The notes beneath the pieces were generated by a model. That model ran no database searches. It had not been told where the DNA came from and saw only the letters and a list, made by a program, of their open reading frames with translations. The position numbers and the translations under genes were made by a program. This document shows positions 31,114-41,952 of a stretch of DNA of 64,000 nucleotides, one piece after another (the first letter of the stretch is position 1; every line of letters starts with the position of its first letter). Where the stretch lies: the NCBI RefSeq assembly GCF_031323975.1, contig NZ_JAVIWS010000001.1, positions 4,092,001 through 4,156,000 of the forward strand, given 5' to 3'. Origin of the DNA: Escherichia ruysiae. Lineage in GTDB: Bacteria; Pseudomonadota; Gammaproteobacteria; Enterobacterales; Enterobacteriaceae.

Positions 31114-32130
31114 TTAATCGGGATATCCCTGTGGATGGCGTGACTGCCAGTGCCAGGTGTCCTGCGCCATTTCGTCAAGAGTGCGCGTTACGCGCCAGTT
31201 CAGTTCGCGCTCGGCTTTGCTGGCGTCCGCCCAGTAGGCCGGAAGGTCGCCTTCGCGACGCGGTGCAAAATGATAATTAACCGGTTTGCCGCAGGCTTTG
31301 CTGAAGGCATTAACCACGTCCAGCACGCTGCTGCCTACGCCTGCGCCGAGGTTGTAGATGTGTACGCCAGGCTTGTTCGCCAGTTTTTCCATCGCCACGA
31401 CGTGACCGTCTGCCAGGTCCATTACGTGGATGTAATCGCGTACGCCAGTGCCGTCTTCGGTCGGATAATCGTTACCAAAAATCGCCAGCGAGTCGCGACG
31501 GCCTACAGCAACCTGGGCAATGTACGGCATCAGGTTATTCGGAATGCCTTGCGGATCTTCGCCCATATCGCCCGACGGATGCGCGCCAACCGGGTTGAAG
31601 TAGCGCAGCAGGGCAATGCTCCAGTCCGGCTGGGCTTTTTGCAGGTCGGTAAGGATTTGTTCCACCATCAGCTTGCTTTTGCCGTAAGGGCTTTGCGGTG
31701 TGCCGGTCGGGAAACTTTCAACGTATGGAATTTTGGGCTGATCGCCATAAACGGTGGCGGAGGAACTAAAAATAAAGTTTTTGACGTTAGCGGCGCGCAT
31801 GGCGCTAATCAGGCGCAGAGTACCGTTGACGTTGTTGTCGTAATATTCCAGCGGTTTTTGTACCGATTCGCCAACGGCTTTCAGCCCGGCGAAGTGGATC
31901 ACGGTGTCGATAGCGTGATCGTGCAGGATCTCGGTCATCAACGCTTCGTTACGGATATCGCCTTCAACAAACGTCGGATGTTTGCCGCCTAAACGCTCGA
32001 TAACAGGCAGTACGCTGCGCTTACTGTTACAGAGGTTATCAAGAATGATGACATCATGACCGTTTTGCAGTAATTGCACACAGGTATGACTTCCAATGTA
32101 ACCGCTACCACCGGTAACCAGAACTCTCAT
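31114..32130 (-). CDS. galE: UDP-glucose 4-epimerase
   Basis: GalE (338 aa) is a short-chain dehydrogenase/reductase enzyme interconverting UDP-galactose and UDP-glucose. It shows the NAD-binding motif GGSGYIGSH (7-15), the catalytic Ser in SSSATVYG (about 124) and YGKSK with Tyr149 and Lys153. An open frame continues to 32172, but ATG 32130 follows GGAGCG on the minus strand and gives MRVLVTGGSG. The internal gal operator lies within its first codons. Confidence 0.98.
   Translation of the reverse strand: MRVLVTGGSGYIGSHTCVQLLQNGHDVIILDNLCNSKRSVLPVIERLGGKHPTFVEGDIRNEALMTEILHDHAIDTVIHFAGLKAVGESVQKPLEYYDNNVNGTLRLISAMRAANVKNFIFSSSATVYGDQPKIPYVESFPTGTPQSPYGKSKLMVEQILTDLQKAQPDWSIALLRYFNPVGAHPSGDMGEDPQGIPNNLMPYIAQVAVGRRDSLAIFGNDYPTEDGTGVRDYIHVMDLADGHVVAMEKLANKPGVHIYNLGAGVGSSVLDVVNAFSKACGKPVNYHFAPRREGDLPAYWADASKAERELNWRVTRTLDEMAQDTWHWQSRHPQGYPD
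32096..32111. promoter_or_regulatory. Internal gal operator (O-I) inside galE
   Basis: On the minus strand GTGGTAGCGGTTACAT lies at codons 7-12 of galE, matching the GalR/GalS operator O-I. Together with O-E at 32209 it supports DNA-loop repression. Confidence 0.88.
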
Positions 32131-32160
32131 AATTCGCTCCATCAGGCTTATGGTATGAAA

Positions 32161-32224
32161 TAACCATAGCATAACAAAGATGCGAAAAGTGTGACATGGA
32201 ATAAATTAGTGGAATCGTTTACAC
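32161..32224 (-). promoter_or_regulatory. gal promoters P1/P2, CRP site and external operator O-E
   Basis: Read on the minus strand, the overlapping -10 boxes TATGCTAT (P2) and TATGGTTA (P1) occupy 32161-32173. A CRP half-site GTGTGA with a degenerate partner lies at about 32188-32209. The external operator GTGTAAACGATTCCAC is at 32209-32224. This is the classical gal control region with GalR/GalS and cAMP-CRP input. Confidence 0.9.
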
Positions 32225-32338
32225 AAGAATTTAGCCATTTTCTATGCGCAATTAAATGATTATAAAACAGAGGGTTTATGAATGATTGCGCCTTTTATCT
32301 GAAAAAAAGCGCGTTTTCATGCCTGGATGCGTTAAACC

Positions 32339-32373
32339 GTAGACCGGATAAGGCGTTCACACCGCATCCGGCA
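32339..32373. repeat. REP unit between galE and modF
   Basis: GTAGACCGGATAAGGCG / CACCGCATCCGGCA forms one REP palindrome just after the modF stop codon (minus-strand reading). Confidence 0.8.
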
Positions 32374-32380
32374 TAGTCAC

Positions 32381-33853
32381 TCAATTTATTTTGGTAAGCG
32401 CATAACGATAGAGGTCACCGTCTGGCACGAACTCCAGACGATGGGTAATACAGGCTGGCGCATCTTCGGCGTGGTGTGAAACAAACAACAACTGCGTTTC
32501 ACCTTCGCTAATCAGCACATCAACAAATCTACGGATAAGCTGGCGATTGAGTGGATCAAGCCCCTGCAATGGTTCATCAAGAATAAGCAAGGTCGGATGC
32601 TTCACCAGTGCCCGGACGATCAATGCCAGACGCTGTTGTCCCCAGGAAAGGCTATGGAAAGGGGCGTCTGCGGTGCGTTTATCAATGCCGAGAATATCCA
32701 GCCACTGCTGCACCAGTTTGTGCTGGCGATCCGAAACGGCCTGATAAATGCCAATCGAATCAAAATAGCCAGAAAGGATCACATTACGCACAGTGGTGCT
32801 GACGCGGTAATCCAGATGCAAACTACTGCTGACGTAACCGATATGCTTTTTGATATCCCAGATGGTTTCGCCGCTGCCACGGCGTCGTCCGAAAAGCGTC
32901 AAATCGTTGCTGTAACCTTGCGGGTGATCGCCAGTAATCAGGCTTAATAACGTCGATTTTCCCGCGCCATTTGGCCCGATAATTTGCCAGTGTTCGCCTG
33001 GATTCACCTGCCAGCTAAGGTTATTAAGAATGGGGCGATCATTATAAGAAACCACGCCGTTGTTCAGCACAATGCGCGGTTCGCTGGCGGGTAAGGCGTG
33101 ACGTGCTGAAGGTTCATCCGGCTCTGGTAGCTGCACGCCAGCAAGTTTCTCGCTGTGCGCCAGTTGTGCGACGAGTGCCTGTTGGAACAGTTCTTCTTTC
33201 GCGCCAGTTTCCGCTAACGTGCAATCCGCCAGCACACCGGCAAACTGGACAAATTCCGGGATCTCATCGAAGCGATTGAGCACCAGTACCAGAGTAATAC
33301 CAGACTGATGTAACGAGGCGAGCAGTTCTGCCAGTTGCTGACGTGAGGCAACGTCAAGGCCATCGAATGGTTCATCAAGAATCAGTAAATCAGGATCTGA
33401 CATCAGCGCCTGACAGAGCAGGGTTTTACGCGTCTCGCCAGTGGAAAGGTATTTAAAGCGTCGGTCGAGGAGAGCGGTAATACCGAACTGCTGTGCCAGC
33501 TGCGCACAACGCTGTGCATCTTTAACGTCATCCTGAATGATCTCAGCCGTGGTACGCCCGGTGTCAGCTTCGCCAGGACTTAGCATATCGGTATTATTCC
33601 GCTGCCATTCGTCGCTGACGAGCTTTTGTAACTGCTCGAAGGAGAGACGAGTGATGCGGGAAAACTGGTTTTGCCGTTCGCCTTTCAAAAGCGAAAGTTC
33701 ACCGGCCAGCGCGCGAGCCAGCGCCGACTTCCCGCTGCCATTTGAACCGACAAACGCCCAACTATCACCCGCGTTTAACGTTAGCTGAGACAATTGCAGC
33801 GTTTTTGTGTCGCTAAGACGAAACGTGCCTTGCAAAATTTGCAACGATGACAT
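32381..33853 (-). CDS. modF: Dual ABC-type ATPase ModF
   Basis: ModF (490 aa) contains two ABC ATPase domains in one chain. The first has Walker A GSNGSGKSALARALAG and signature YLSTGETRKTLL; the second has Walker A GPNGAGKSTLLSL and signature HSLSWGQQRLAL. Both have Walker B LLILDEP. No membrane segment is present. It lies beside modE and molybdate transport genes and shares ModE's strand, but its exact job is not established. The frame could start at 33865; ATG 33853 gives the MSSLQILQG start used in E. coli. Confidence 0.96.
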   Translation of the reverse strand: MSSLQILQGTFRLSDTKTLQLSQLTLNAGDSWAFVGSNGSGKSALARALAGELSLLKGERQNQFSRITRLSFEQLQKLVSDEWQRNNTDMLSPGEADTGRTTAEIIQDDVKDAQRCAQLAQQFGITALLDRRFKYLSTGETRKTLLCQALMSDPDLLILDEPFDGLDVASRQQLAELLASLHQSGITLVLVLNRFDEIPEFVQFAGVLADCTLAETGAKEELFQQALVAQLAHSEKLAGVQLPEPDEPSARHALPASEPRIVLNNGVVSYNDRPILNNLSWQVNPGEHWQIIGPNGAGKSTLLSLITGDHPQGYSNDLTLFGRRRGSGETIWDIKKHIGYVSSSLHLDYRVSTTVRNVILSGYFDSIGIYQAVSDRQHKLVQQWLDILGIDKRTADAPFHSLSWGQQRLALIVRALVKHPTLLILDEPLQGLDPLNRQLIRRFVDVLISEGETQLLFVSHHAEDAPACITHRLEFVPDGDLYRYALTKIN

Positions 33854-33920
33854 TTTGTATCCCATTTTTTGCAGCGATTACTGACAGGGATACGTGTTTC
33901 ATAACAAATTGTCAACACGC

Positions 33921-34709
33921 TTAGCACAGCGTGGCGATAATTACGCTGTCGGCATTAAAGTAGGCCGTGACATTCTGCCCTTGCTCAAGAGAAGCTGCTT
34001 CATTTAACGGCACCGTAGCGCACAGGGTTTGCCCGTCGGGTAGCGCCATTAATACTTCGCACTGCTCCGCGCCGCGCTCAATATGACTAATAATGCCCGG
34101 CAATTGGTTGTCGGCGTTTTGTGCGACCGCCTTGTCCTGAGTAATACCTACCCACGGCGCTTTCAGCAGTATCAATACTTCTTTGCCTTCATCCAGACCC
34201 AGACGCGCGCCGCTTTGCGCGGTAATCGCGACTTTTAATCGTGTTTTACCATCAGCCAGTAAGACATCAACATGCTGTTGAACGTCATCATGATCGCGGG
34301 CGGTGATGGTGCCGAACCACTGGTTACGGGCGCTGGTCTGCAGTGAAAAACGTGAGATAGCTGCCAGCAGGCTGTTCAGCGGCAGGGCGTCGTCGTCACT
34401 TAATACATCAAAGGCTTTTTGCTGGATCTGCGCCAGGAGGTCATAGAGCTGAATCAGCCGCTGACCATAGCGGGTCAGTACTGCGCCGCCGCCACCTTTA
34501 CCGCCTGTTGCACGCTCAACCAGAATATGCTCACTTAACTGATTCATCTCGTTAATGGCATCCCAGGCACTTTTATAGCTGATACCGGCATCTTTCGCCC
34601 CCTGGCTGATAGAACCGGAAAGGGCAATGTGTTTTAGTAGCGAAATGCGACGTGGGTCGGCAAAGAGCTTTTGTTGAAGCTTAAGGGTGAGAAGGATTTC
34701 GGCCTGCAT
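33921..34709 (-). CDS. modE: Molybdate-responsive transcriptional regulator ModE
   Basis: ModE (262 aa) binds molybdate and then represses modABC and activates moa and molybdoenzyme genes. It has an N-terminal winged helix-turn-helix (about 20-80, SISQGAKDAGISYKSAWDAI) and two C-terminal Mop/TOBE repeats (about 125-260, SARNQWFGTI... and SHIERGAEQCEV...) that bind molybdate at the dimer interface. Matching ModE palindromes are present before modA (35111) and moaA (57020). The gene is divergent from acrZ. Confidence 0.97.
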   Translation of the reverse strand: MQAEILLTLKLQQKLFADPRRISLLKHIALSGSISQGAKDAGISYKSAWDAINEMNQLSEHILVERATGGKGGGGAVLTRYGQRLIQLYDLLAQIQQKAFDVLSDDDALPLNSLLAAISRFSLQTSARNQWFGTITARDHDDVQQHVDVLLADGKTRLKVAITAQSGARLGLDEGKEVLILLKAPWVGITQDKAVAQNADNQLPGIISHIERGAEQCEVLMALPDGQTLCATVPLNEAASLEQGQNVTAYFNADSVIIATLC

Positions 34710-34711
34710 AA

Positions 34712-34987
<276 letters not shown>

Positions 34988-34994
34988 TTCCCTG

Positions 34995-35026
34995 AATGCC
35001 CGCTTAGTCGGGCATTTTCTTTTTTC
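34995..35026 (+). terminator. Terminator of acrZ
   Basis: AATGCCCG / CGGGCATT, an 8-bp stem with loop CTTAGT, is followed by TTCTTTTTT. It separates acrZ from modA. Confidence 0.88.
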
Positions 35027-35110
35027 TCAACTTCCTGCTTTTCCTGCCGATATTTTTTCTAGCTACCTCTCAAAGGTTAACAATAACTGCTGGGAAAATT
35101 CTGAATCAGT

Positions 35111-35134
35111 CGTTATATTGTTGCCTACATAACG
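35111..35134. promoter_or_regulatory. ModE operator of modABC
   Basis: CGTTATATTG and TACATAACG form the arms of the 24-bp ModE palindrome, ending 20 bases before the modA ATG. It is nearly identical in pattern to the site before moaA. Confidence 0.9.
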
Positions 35135-35153
35135 TTACATGAAGGGGTTACCA

Positions 35154-35927
35154 ATGGCTCGTAAATGGTTGAACTTGTTTGCCGGAGCGGCGCTCTCTTT
35201 AACTCTTGCAGGCAATGCGCTGGCAGACGAAGGGAAGATTACAGTTTTTGCGGCAGCATCACTGACCAACGCAATGCAGGACATCGCTACGCAATATAAA
35301 AAAGAGAAAGGCGTGGACGTCGTTTCTTCTTTCGCCTCGTCTTCTACCCTGGCTCGTCAGATTGAAGCGGGTGCGCCTGCGGATCTGTTTATTTCTGCCG
35401 ATCAGAAATGGATGGATTATGCGGTTGATAAAAAAGCGATCGATACTGCCACGCGCCAGACATTGCTCGGCAATAGTCTGGTCGTTGTAGCACCGAAAAC
35501 CAGTGCACAGAAAGATTTCACTATCGACAGTAAAACCAACTGGACTTCGCTGCTGAATGGCGGTCGCCTGGCGGTTGGCGATCCGGAACATGTCCCCGCT
35601 GGCATTTATGCGAAAGAAGCACTGCAAAAACTGGGCGCATGGGATACGCTCTCCCCGAAACTGGCTCCGGCGGAAGATGTTCGTGGGGCGCTGGCGCTGG
35701 TCGAACGTAATGAAGCTCCGCTGGGCATTGTTTACGGTTCTGACGCAGTTGCCAGCAAAGGGGTAAAAGTGGTTGCCACCTTCCCGGAAGATTCACATAA
35801 AAAAGTGGAATATCCGGTTGCTGTTGTTGAAGGGCATAACAATGCGGCAGTGAAAGCATTTTATGATTATCTGAAGGGACCGCAGGCTGCGGAAATCTTT
35901 AAACGTTACGGATTTACAACTAAGTAA
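35154..35927 (+). CDS. modA: Molybdate ABC transporter substrate-binding protein ModA
   Basis: ModA (257 aa) is the periplasmic molybdate/tungstate-binding protein. A signal peptide (about 1-24, GNALA before DEGKITVF) is followed by the family segments FAAASLTNAM (oxyanion Ser), SFASSSTLARQIEAGAPADLF and DPEHVPAGIYAKEAL. A frame start exists at 35139, but ATG 35154 gives MARKWLNLFAG with a proper signal peptide. Its stop overlaps the modB ATG at 35927. Confidence 0.97.
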   Translation: MARKWLNLFAGAALSLTLAGNALADEGKITVFAAASLTNAMQDIATQYKKEKGVDVVSSFASSSTLARQIEAGAPADLFISADQKWMDYAVDKKAIDTATRQTLLGNSLVVVAPKTSAQKDFTIDSKTNWTSLLNGGRLAVGDPEHVPAGIYAKEALQKLGAWDTLSPKLAPAEDVRGALALVERNEAPLGIVYGSDAVASKGVKVVATFPEDSHKKVEYPVAVVEGHNNAAVKAFYDYLKGPQAAEIFKRYGFTTK

Positions 35928-36616
35928 TGATACTGACCGATCCAGAATGGCAGGCGGTTTTACTAAGCCTGAAAGTTTCTTCCCTGGCTGTGCTGTTTAG
36001 CCTGCCGTTTGGGATCTTTTTTGCCTGGTTACTGGTGCGTTGCACTTTTCCGGGCAAAGCTCTGCTCGACAGCGTACTGCATCTACCGCTGGTGTTACCG
36101 CCCGTGGTCGTTGGTTACTTGCTGTTAGTCTCTATGGGACGGCGCGGATTTATCGGTGAACGCCTGTATGACTGGTTTGGCATTACCTTCGCCTTTAGCT
36201 GGCGCGGTGCGGTTCTCGCTGCCGCCGTCATGTCTTTTCCGCTGATGGTGCGGGCAATTCGTCTGGCGTTGGAAGGGGTTGATGTCAAACTGGAACAGGC
36301 CGCAAGAACACTGGGTGCCGGGCGCTGGCGCGTTTTCTTTACTATTACGTTACCGCTGACCTTACCAGGAATTATTGTCGGTACGGTGCTGGCTTTCGCT
36401 CGTTCGCTCGGTGAGTTTGGTGCAACTATCACCTTTGTTTCTAACATTCCTGGTGAAACGCGAACCATTCCTTCAGCCATGTATACCTTGATCCAGACTC
36501 CTGGCGGGGAAAGCGGTGCGGCGAGACTTTGCATCATCTCTATTGCGCTGGCGATGATCTCTCTGTTGATTTCAGAATGGCTGGCCAGAATCAGCCGTGA
36601 GCGGGCGGGGCGCTAA
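35927..36616 (+). CDS. modB: Molybdate ABC transporter permease ModB
   Basis: ModB (229 aa) is the inner-membrane channel of the molybdate importer. It has about five helices and the permease EAA loop [22 protein letters not shown] (in part) near 125-146, which contacts ModC. It starts at the last base of the modA stop region and ends two bases before modC, so modABC is one compact unit. Confidence 0.97.
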   Translation: MILTDPEWQAVLLSLKVSSLAVLFSLPFGIFFAWLLVRCTFPGKALLDSVLHLPLVLPPVVVGYLLLVSMGRRGFIGERLYDWFGITFAFSWRGAVLAAAVMSFPLMVRAIRLALEGVDVKLEQAARTLGAGRWRVFFTITLPLTLPGIIVGTVLAFARSLGEFGATITFVSNIPGETRTIPSAMYTLIQTPGGESGAARLCIISIALAMISLLISEWLARISRERAGR

Positions 36617-36618
36617 TC

Positions 36619-37677
36619 ATGCTGGAACTGAATTTTTCCCAGACGTTGGGCAACCATTGCCTGACCATTAATGAAACGCTGCCCGCCAACGGCATCACTG
36701 CTATCTTTGGCGTCTCCGGTGCCGGAAAAACCTCGCTGATTAACGCCATCAGTGGACTGACGCGTCCGCAAAAAGGGCGGATTGTCCTCAATGGTCGGGT
36801 ACTAAATGATGCCGAAAAAGGTATCTGCCTGACGCCAGAAAAGCGTCGTGTTGGCTATGTGTTTCAGGATGCGCGGCTGTTTCCGCATTACAAAGTGCGT
36901 GGCAATCTGCGCTACGGCATGGCGAAAAGCATGGTCGATCAGTTCGACAAGCTGGTGGCGCTTTTAGGCATTGAACCGCTACTTGACCGTTTACCTGGCA
37001 GCCTGTCCGGTGGCGAAAAACAGCGTGTGGCGATTGGGCGGGCTTTGCTGACAGCGCCGGAATTGCTGTTGCTGGATGAACCGCTGGCGTCACTGGATAT
37101 TCCGCGTAAACGCGAACTGTTGCCTTATCTGCAACGTCTGACGCGGGAAATCAACATTCCGATGTTGTATGTCAGCCATTCTCTGGATGAGATCCTCCAT
37201 CTGGCAGACAGAGTGATGGTGCTGGAAAACGGTCAGGTGAAAGCCTTTGGCGCGCTGGAAGAAGTCTGGGGTAGTAGCGTGATGAATCCGTGGCTGCCGA
37301 AAGAGCAACAAAGTAGCATTCTGAAAGTGACGGTGCTTGAGCATCATCCGCATTACGCGATGACCGCGCTGGCGCTGGGCGATCAGCATTTGTGGGTCAA
37401 TAAGCTGGACGCGCCGCTGCAAGCTGCGCTACGTATCCGCATTCAGGCTTCCGATGTCTCGCTGGTTTTACAGCCTCCGCAGCAAACCAGCATTCGTAAC
37501 GTGTTGCGCGCAAAAGTGGTCAATAGCTATGACGACAACGGCCAGGTGGAGGTCGAACTGGAAGTCGGGGGTAAAAAGCTGTGGGCGCGTATTAGCCCGT
37601 GGGCGAGGGATGAACTGGCAATCAGACCAGGTCTGTGGCTGTACGCGCAAATTAAAAGTGTGTCGATAACCGCCTGA
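36619..37677 (+). CDS. modC: Molybdate ABC transporter ATPase ModC
   Basis: ModC (352 aa) powers molybdate import. It has Walker [13 protein letters not shown] (about 30-41), signature [16 protein letters not shown] (about 128) and Walker [13 protein letters not shown]. The C-terminal Mop/TOBE domain (about 290-352) can sense molybdate. The gene ends at 37677, and the convergent ybhA ends at 37678, so there is no gap between the two stop codons. Confidence 0.97.
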   Translation: MLELNFSQTLGNHCLTINETLPANGITAIFGVSGAGKTSLINAISGLTRPQKGRIVLNGRVLNDAEKGICLTPEKRRVGYVFQDARLFPHYKVRGNLRYGMAKSMVDQFDKLVALLGIEPLLDRLPGSLSGGEKQRVAIGRALLTAPELLLLDEPLASLDIPRKRELLPYLQRLTREINIPMLYVSHSLDEILHLADRVMVLENGQVKAFGALEEVWGSSVMNPWLPKEQQSSILKVTVLEHHPHYAMTALALGDQHLWVNKLDAPLQAALRIRIQASDVSLVLQPPQQTSIRNVLRAKVVNSYDDNGQVEVELEVGGKKLWARISPWARDELAIRPGLWLYAQIKSVSITA

Positions 37678-38496
37678 TTAAATCAGGTGGCTATAAATGA
37701 ACTGAGCAATGCTGTCGGTGGTGTTATCTCCAATCACAATATTGGCGCGGGCTTTTACTGCGTCATCGGCATTGCCCATCGCCACACCCGTTCCGGCGGC
37801 TTCCAGCATACTGATATCATTAAAGTTATCGCCAAACGCAATCACATTTTCCATCGACCAGCCTTGCGCCTCAATCCATTTCGTCAGGCGTCTACCTTTG
37901 CTGTTGCCGCCGCGTGCAATATCAACCTGATCGTGCCAGGACCATTCGCACTCCAGTCCCAATTCATGTTCAACATGCTTACCAAAATGCTGCAATCGCG
38001 GCAGGTCATCGTGCGTCAGGGCGAACTTCCACACCGCCTTAACTTCTTGTGCCGTCTCGGCCAGTGAGGCAACCTGGGTAAAGGTAGGACGCTGTTCTGG
38101 TGGCAGGGTTTGCGCCCAGTTAGAAGTACGAATGACATGCCCGGTCGGGTGTTCATACACCATTGCATCATCCACATACATCAGGCCGTGAATGTGGTGT
38201 TCATTCAGCATCTCAATGAGTTGCAGGGCTTTGTTTACGGGCATTGGATCGGCTTCCAGCACGGTTTTTGCATGATAATCATACAAATAGGTGCCATTAC
38301 AGCAAATAGCAGGTGTATCCAGCGCCAGCGCCTGATAAAAAGGATGAATAGCGACGTGATGGCGACCTGTGACGATGATTAATTGATAGCCTGCTTCGCG
38401 AGCGCGGGCCAGGGCTTCTATCGATGAAGGAAGCAAGGTCTTTTTCGGGGTCAATAAGGTGCCGTCTAAGTCGAGAGCAATCACGCGTGTGGTCAT
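37678..38496 (-). CDS. ybhA: HAD-family sugar/PLP phosphatase YbhA
   Basis: YbhA (272 aa) is a Cof-type haloacid dehalogenase phosphatase. E. coli YbhA acts on pyridoxal phosphate and several sugar phosphates in vitro. Catalytic motif I is ALDLDGTLL (Asp9/Asp11), motif II IVTGR, and motif IV GDNFNDISML (about 215). The frame extends to 38598, but ATG 38496 gives MTTRVIALDLDG. It is tail-to-tail with modC and divergent from pgl. Confidence 0.95.
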   Translation of the reverse strand: MTTRVIALDLDGTLLTPKKTLLPSSIEALARAREAGYQLIIVTGRHHVAIHPFYQALALDTPAICCNGTYLYDYHAKTVLEADPMPVNKALQLIEMLNEHHIHGLMYVDDAMVYEHPTGHVIRTSNWAQTLPPEQRPTFTQVASLAETAQEVKAVWKFALTHDDLPRLQHFGKHVEHELGLECEWSWHDQVDIARGGNSKGRRLTKWIEAQGWSMENVIAFGDNFNDISMLEAAGTGVAMGNADDAVKARANIVIGDNTTDSIAQFIYSHLI

Positions 38497-38614
38497 GGCG
38501 TATTCCAGATTAAGGTTAAGAATTTTCGTCTGAGCGAATGGTACACCGATACCACTATCGGACAAAATTCTGCGCTTTAATTCAGCATTCACCGCCAAAA
38601 GCGACTAATTTTAG

Positions 38615-39646
<1,032 letters not shown>

Positions 39647-39657
39647 CCGTTGAGTTA

Positions 39658-39683
39658 CCCGGCGCAGTATTTCCTGCGCCGGG
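39658..39683. terminator. Bidirectional hairpin between pgl and ybhD
   Basis: CCCGGCGCAG / CTGCGCCGGG forms a perfect 10-bp stem with loop TATTTC in the 40-base gap between the two convergent genes. There is no strong T tract on either side. Confidence 0.7.
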
Positions 39684-39686
39684 GTA

Positions 39687-40640
39687 TTACCCCATCTCCT
39701 GTAACGCATGTCTCTGGCGTTCGACGATATTGGTCCATAAATTGTCTTTATCATCAGTCCACAAATTAATCAGCAAGGCAAAAAAGCGTTCTGCTGCCGG
39801 AGAAAGCACGGCATCTTTGCGACGAATAATCCCCAATGTCCGACGTATAACGGGTTCCACCAGCGGGATACCAATAATAGAAGAATAGGGCGCATGAGGC
39901 ATTGCCAGGCCAGGAAGCGCCGAAATCCCCAGTCCTGCTTCCACCAGTCCTAATGACGTCGAAAGATGACGCACTTCGTAAAACCAGTCCAGCTTCCAGG
40001 GTTTGTCGGACAATTTTTGCTCAATCAGCAGTCGGTTGCCGCTGGAGGAGCGCACGCCAATCATTTTGTAACCTACCAGTTCCTGCCATTCCACCAGCTG
40101 CTTTTTGGCTAATGGGTGGTCACGCCGACAGGCCAGCACAAACGGCTCGTTGACCAGTGGCGTAAAATCGATGGATGAATTTGTGATGTTGTTCATGTTT
40201 ATGCCAAAGTCCGATTCGTTGCACAGCACCGATTCCATGCAATTATTCGTGCCTTGTTCCAGAATTCGCACTTTAATATTGGGATATAGCTCATTAAATT
40301 TGCCAATTGCCAACGGCAAGAAATAAAAAACAGCGGTAGGAATACACGCTAATGTCACCATACCACGATGATAAATATTCATATCGCGAATATTAAACAG
40401 TGTTTCATCGAATTTCTTTATTAATTCCCGCGCCTCAGGAAGCAACATTCTCCCCGCTTTTGTTAAAGTAACCTTGCGAGTTGTACGCTCAAAGAGTTGA
40501 ATATGTAAATCCTCCTCCATCTTTTTTATTCTGCGCGTTAATGCAGGTTGCGTAATATTAAGTAATTTAGCAGCATTGTTAAATGAACTGGACTCTGCCA
40601 GCGTGACAAATGCTTTCATACTTGATAACTCATGCTTCAT
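39687..40640 (-). CDS. ybhD: LysR-family transcriptional regulator YbhD
   Basis: YbhD (317 aa from this start) has an N-terminal winged helix-turn-helix (about 5-65, FNNAAKLLNITQPALTRRIKKM) and a C-terminal periplasmic-binding-like effector domain (about 90-295). It is divergent from ybhH-ybhI-ybhJ, the usual arrangement for a LysR regulator controlling a neighbouring catabolic operon. Effector and targets are unknown. A longer N-terminus is annotated in some K-12 versions; ATG 40640 is the one supported here. Confidence 0.94.
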   Translation of the reverse strand: MKHELSSMKAFVTLAESSSFNNAAKLLNITQPALTRRIKKMEEDLHIQLFERTTRKVTLTKAGRMLLPEARELIKKFDETLFNIRDMNIYHRGMVTLACIPTAVFYFLPLAIGKFNELYPNIKVRILEQGTNNCMESVLCNESDFGINMNNITNSSIDFTPLVNEPFVLACRRDHPLAKKQLVEWQELVGYKMIGVRSSSGNRLLIEQKLSDKPWKLDWFYEVRHLSTSLGLVEAGLGISALPGLAMPHAPYSSIIGIPLVEPVIRRTLGIIRRKDAVLSPAAERFFALLINLWTDDKDNLWTNIVERQRHALQEMG

Positions 40641-40681
40641 TATTACTCCGGAAAATGGAAGCGGTGCTTTTTAGTGATTTG

Positions 40682-40701
40682 CAGTTAAACCAGTTTAACT
40701 G
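40682..40701. promoter_or_regulatory. Perfect palindrome between ybhD and ybhH, candidate YbhD operator
   Basis: CAGTTAAAC and GTTTAACTG are exact inverted repeats separated by CA. The site lies 41 bases from the ybhD start and 123 bases before ybhH, in the only divergent promoter region of the cluster, as expected for a LysR-type binding site. Confidence 0.6.
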
Positions 40702-40824
40702 CCTTTTAATCACTTAAATTAATGAAAAAATGTTATTAATCGTGAAGCTAAAGTCATTAGAGATGCTTTGCCCTTAATGTAACCATATCGCAATAAGTTA
40801 TGTTTTTAAATTGAGGGCATTATT

Positions 40825-41877
40825 ATGAAAAAAATACCCTGCGTGATGATGCGAGGTGGAACCTCGAGGGGCGCGTTCCTGTTAGCGGAACATTTACCCG
40901 AAGATCAAACGCAGCGCGATAAAATATTGATGGCAATTATGGGTTCCGGTAATGATCTGGAAATTGACGGTATCGGCGGCGGTAATCCGCTGACCAGTAA
41001 AGTCGCCATTATTAGCCGTTCCAGCGATCCGCGTGCTGATGTCGATTATTTGTTTGCGCAGGTAATCGTCCATGAGCAACGTGTCGATACCACACCTAAC
41101 TGCGGCAATATGTTGTCTGGCGTTGGGGCATTCGCCATTGAAAATGGTTTGATTGCAGCGACATCACCGGTCATCCGCGTGCGTATCCGTAACGTCAATA
41201 CAGGCACGTTCATCGAAGCCGATGTGCAAACGCCAAACGGTGTCGTCGAGTATGAGGGTAGCGCCAGAATTGATGGTGTGCCAGGGACAGCCGCGCCGGT
41301 CGCGCTCACTTTCCTGAATGCTGCCGGAACAAAAACCGGAAAAGTTTTCCCGACGGATAATCAGATTGATTATTTTGACGATGTCCCGGTGACTTGTATC
41401 GATATGGCGATGCCAGTCGTTATTATTCCGGCTGAATATCTGGGAAAAACAGGCTATGAATTACCAGCGGAACTGGATGCCGACAAAGCATTATTAGCCC
41501 GCATTGAATCTATCCGTCTACAAGCGGGTAAAGCAATGGGCTTGGGCGATGTCAGTAATATGGTTATCCCTAAACCTGTGCTTATTTCTCCAGCACAGAA
41601 AGGTGGGGCAATTAATGTGCGTTATTTTATGCCGCATTCTTGCCATCGCGCGCTGGCGATAACTGGTGCTATTGCCATTTCCAGTAGTTGTGCATTGGAA
41701 GGCACCGTCACCCGACAAATCGTCCCTTCTGTTGGATACGGCAATATCAATATTGAACACCCCAGTGGTGCGCTTGACGTTCATTTAAGCAATGAAGGTC
41801 AGGATGCCACGACGTTACGAGCATCTGTTATTCGGACGACCAGAAAAATATTTTCCGGTGAAGTTTATCTTCCCTGA
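40825..41877 (+). CDS. ybhH: PrpF/GalD-family isomerase YbhH
   Basis: YbhH (350 aa) belongs to the PrpF family, whose known members isomerise methylaconitate (PrpF) or tautomerise oxalomesaconate (GalD). The sequence shows the family start MMRGGTSRGAFL, IDGIGGGNPLTSKVAI, NCGNMLSGVGAFAI (active Cys about 93) and SHCHRALAITGAI-like C-terminal residues (PHSCHRALA). It is followed by transporter gene ybhI and aconitase-like ybhJ, suggesting joint use of a tricarboxylate-like substrate. The real substrate is unknown. Confidence 0.93.
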   Translation: MKKIPCVMMRGGTSRGAFLLAEHLPEDQTQRDKILMAIMGSGNDLEIDGIGGGNPLTSKVAIISRSSDPRADVDYLFAQVIVHEQRVDTTPNCGNMLSGVGAFAIENGLIAATSPVIRVRIRNVNTGTFIEADVQTPNGVVEYEGSARIDGVPGTAAPVALTFLNAAGTKTGKVFPTDNQIDYFDDVPVTCIDMAMPVVIIPAEYLGKTGYELPAELDADKALLARIESIRLQAGKAMGLGDVSNMVIPKPVLISPAQKGGAINVRYFMPHSCHRALAITGAIAISSSCALEGTVTRQIVPSVGYGNINIEHPSGALDVHLSNEGQDATTLRASVIRTTRKIFSGEVYLP

Positions 41878-41952
41878 AAAAATTCGTTGTCAGGATAAGG
41901 ACAATCAATAAAGGACTTCTGTATGAGTCATACAGAAAGAACAGGATTTTAA

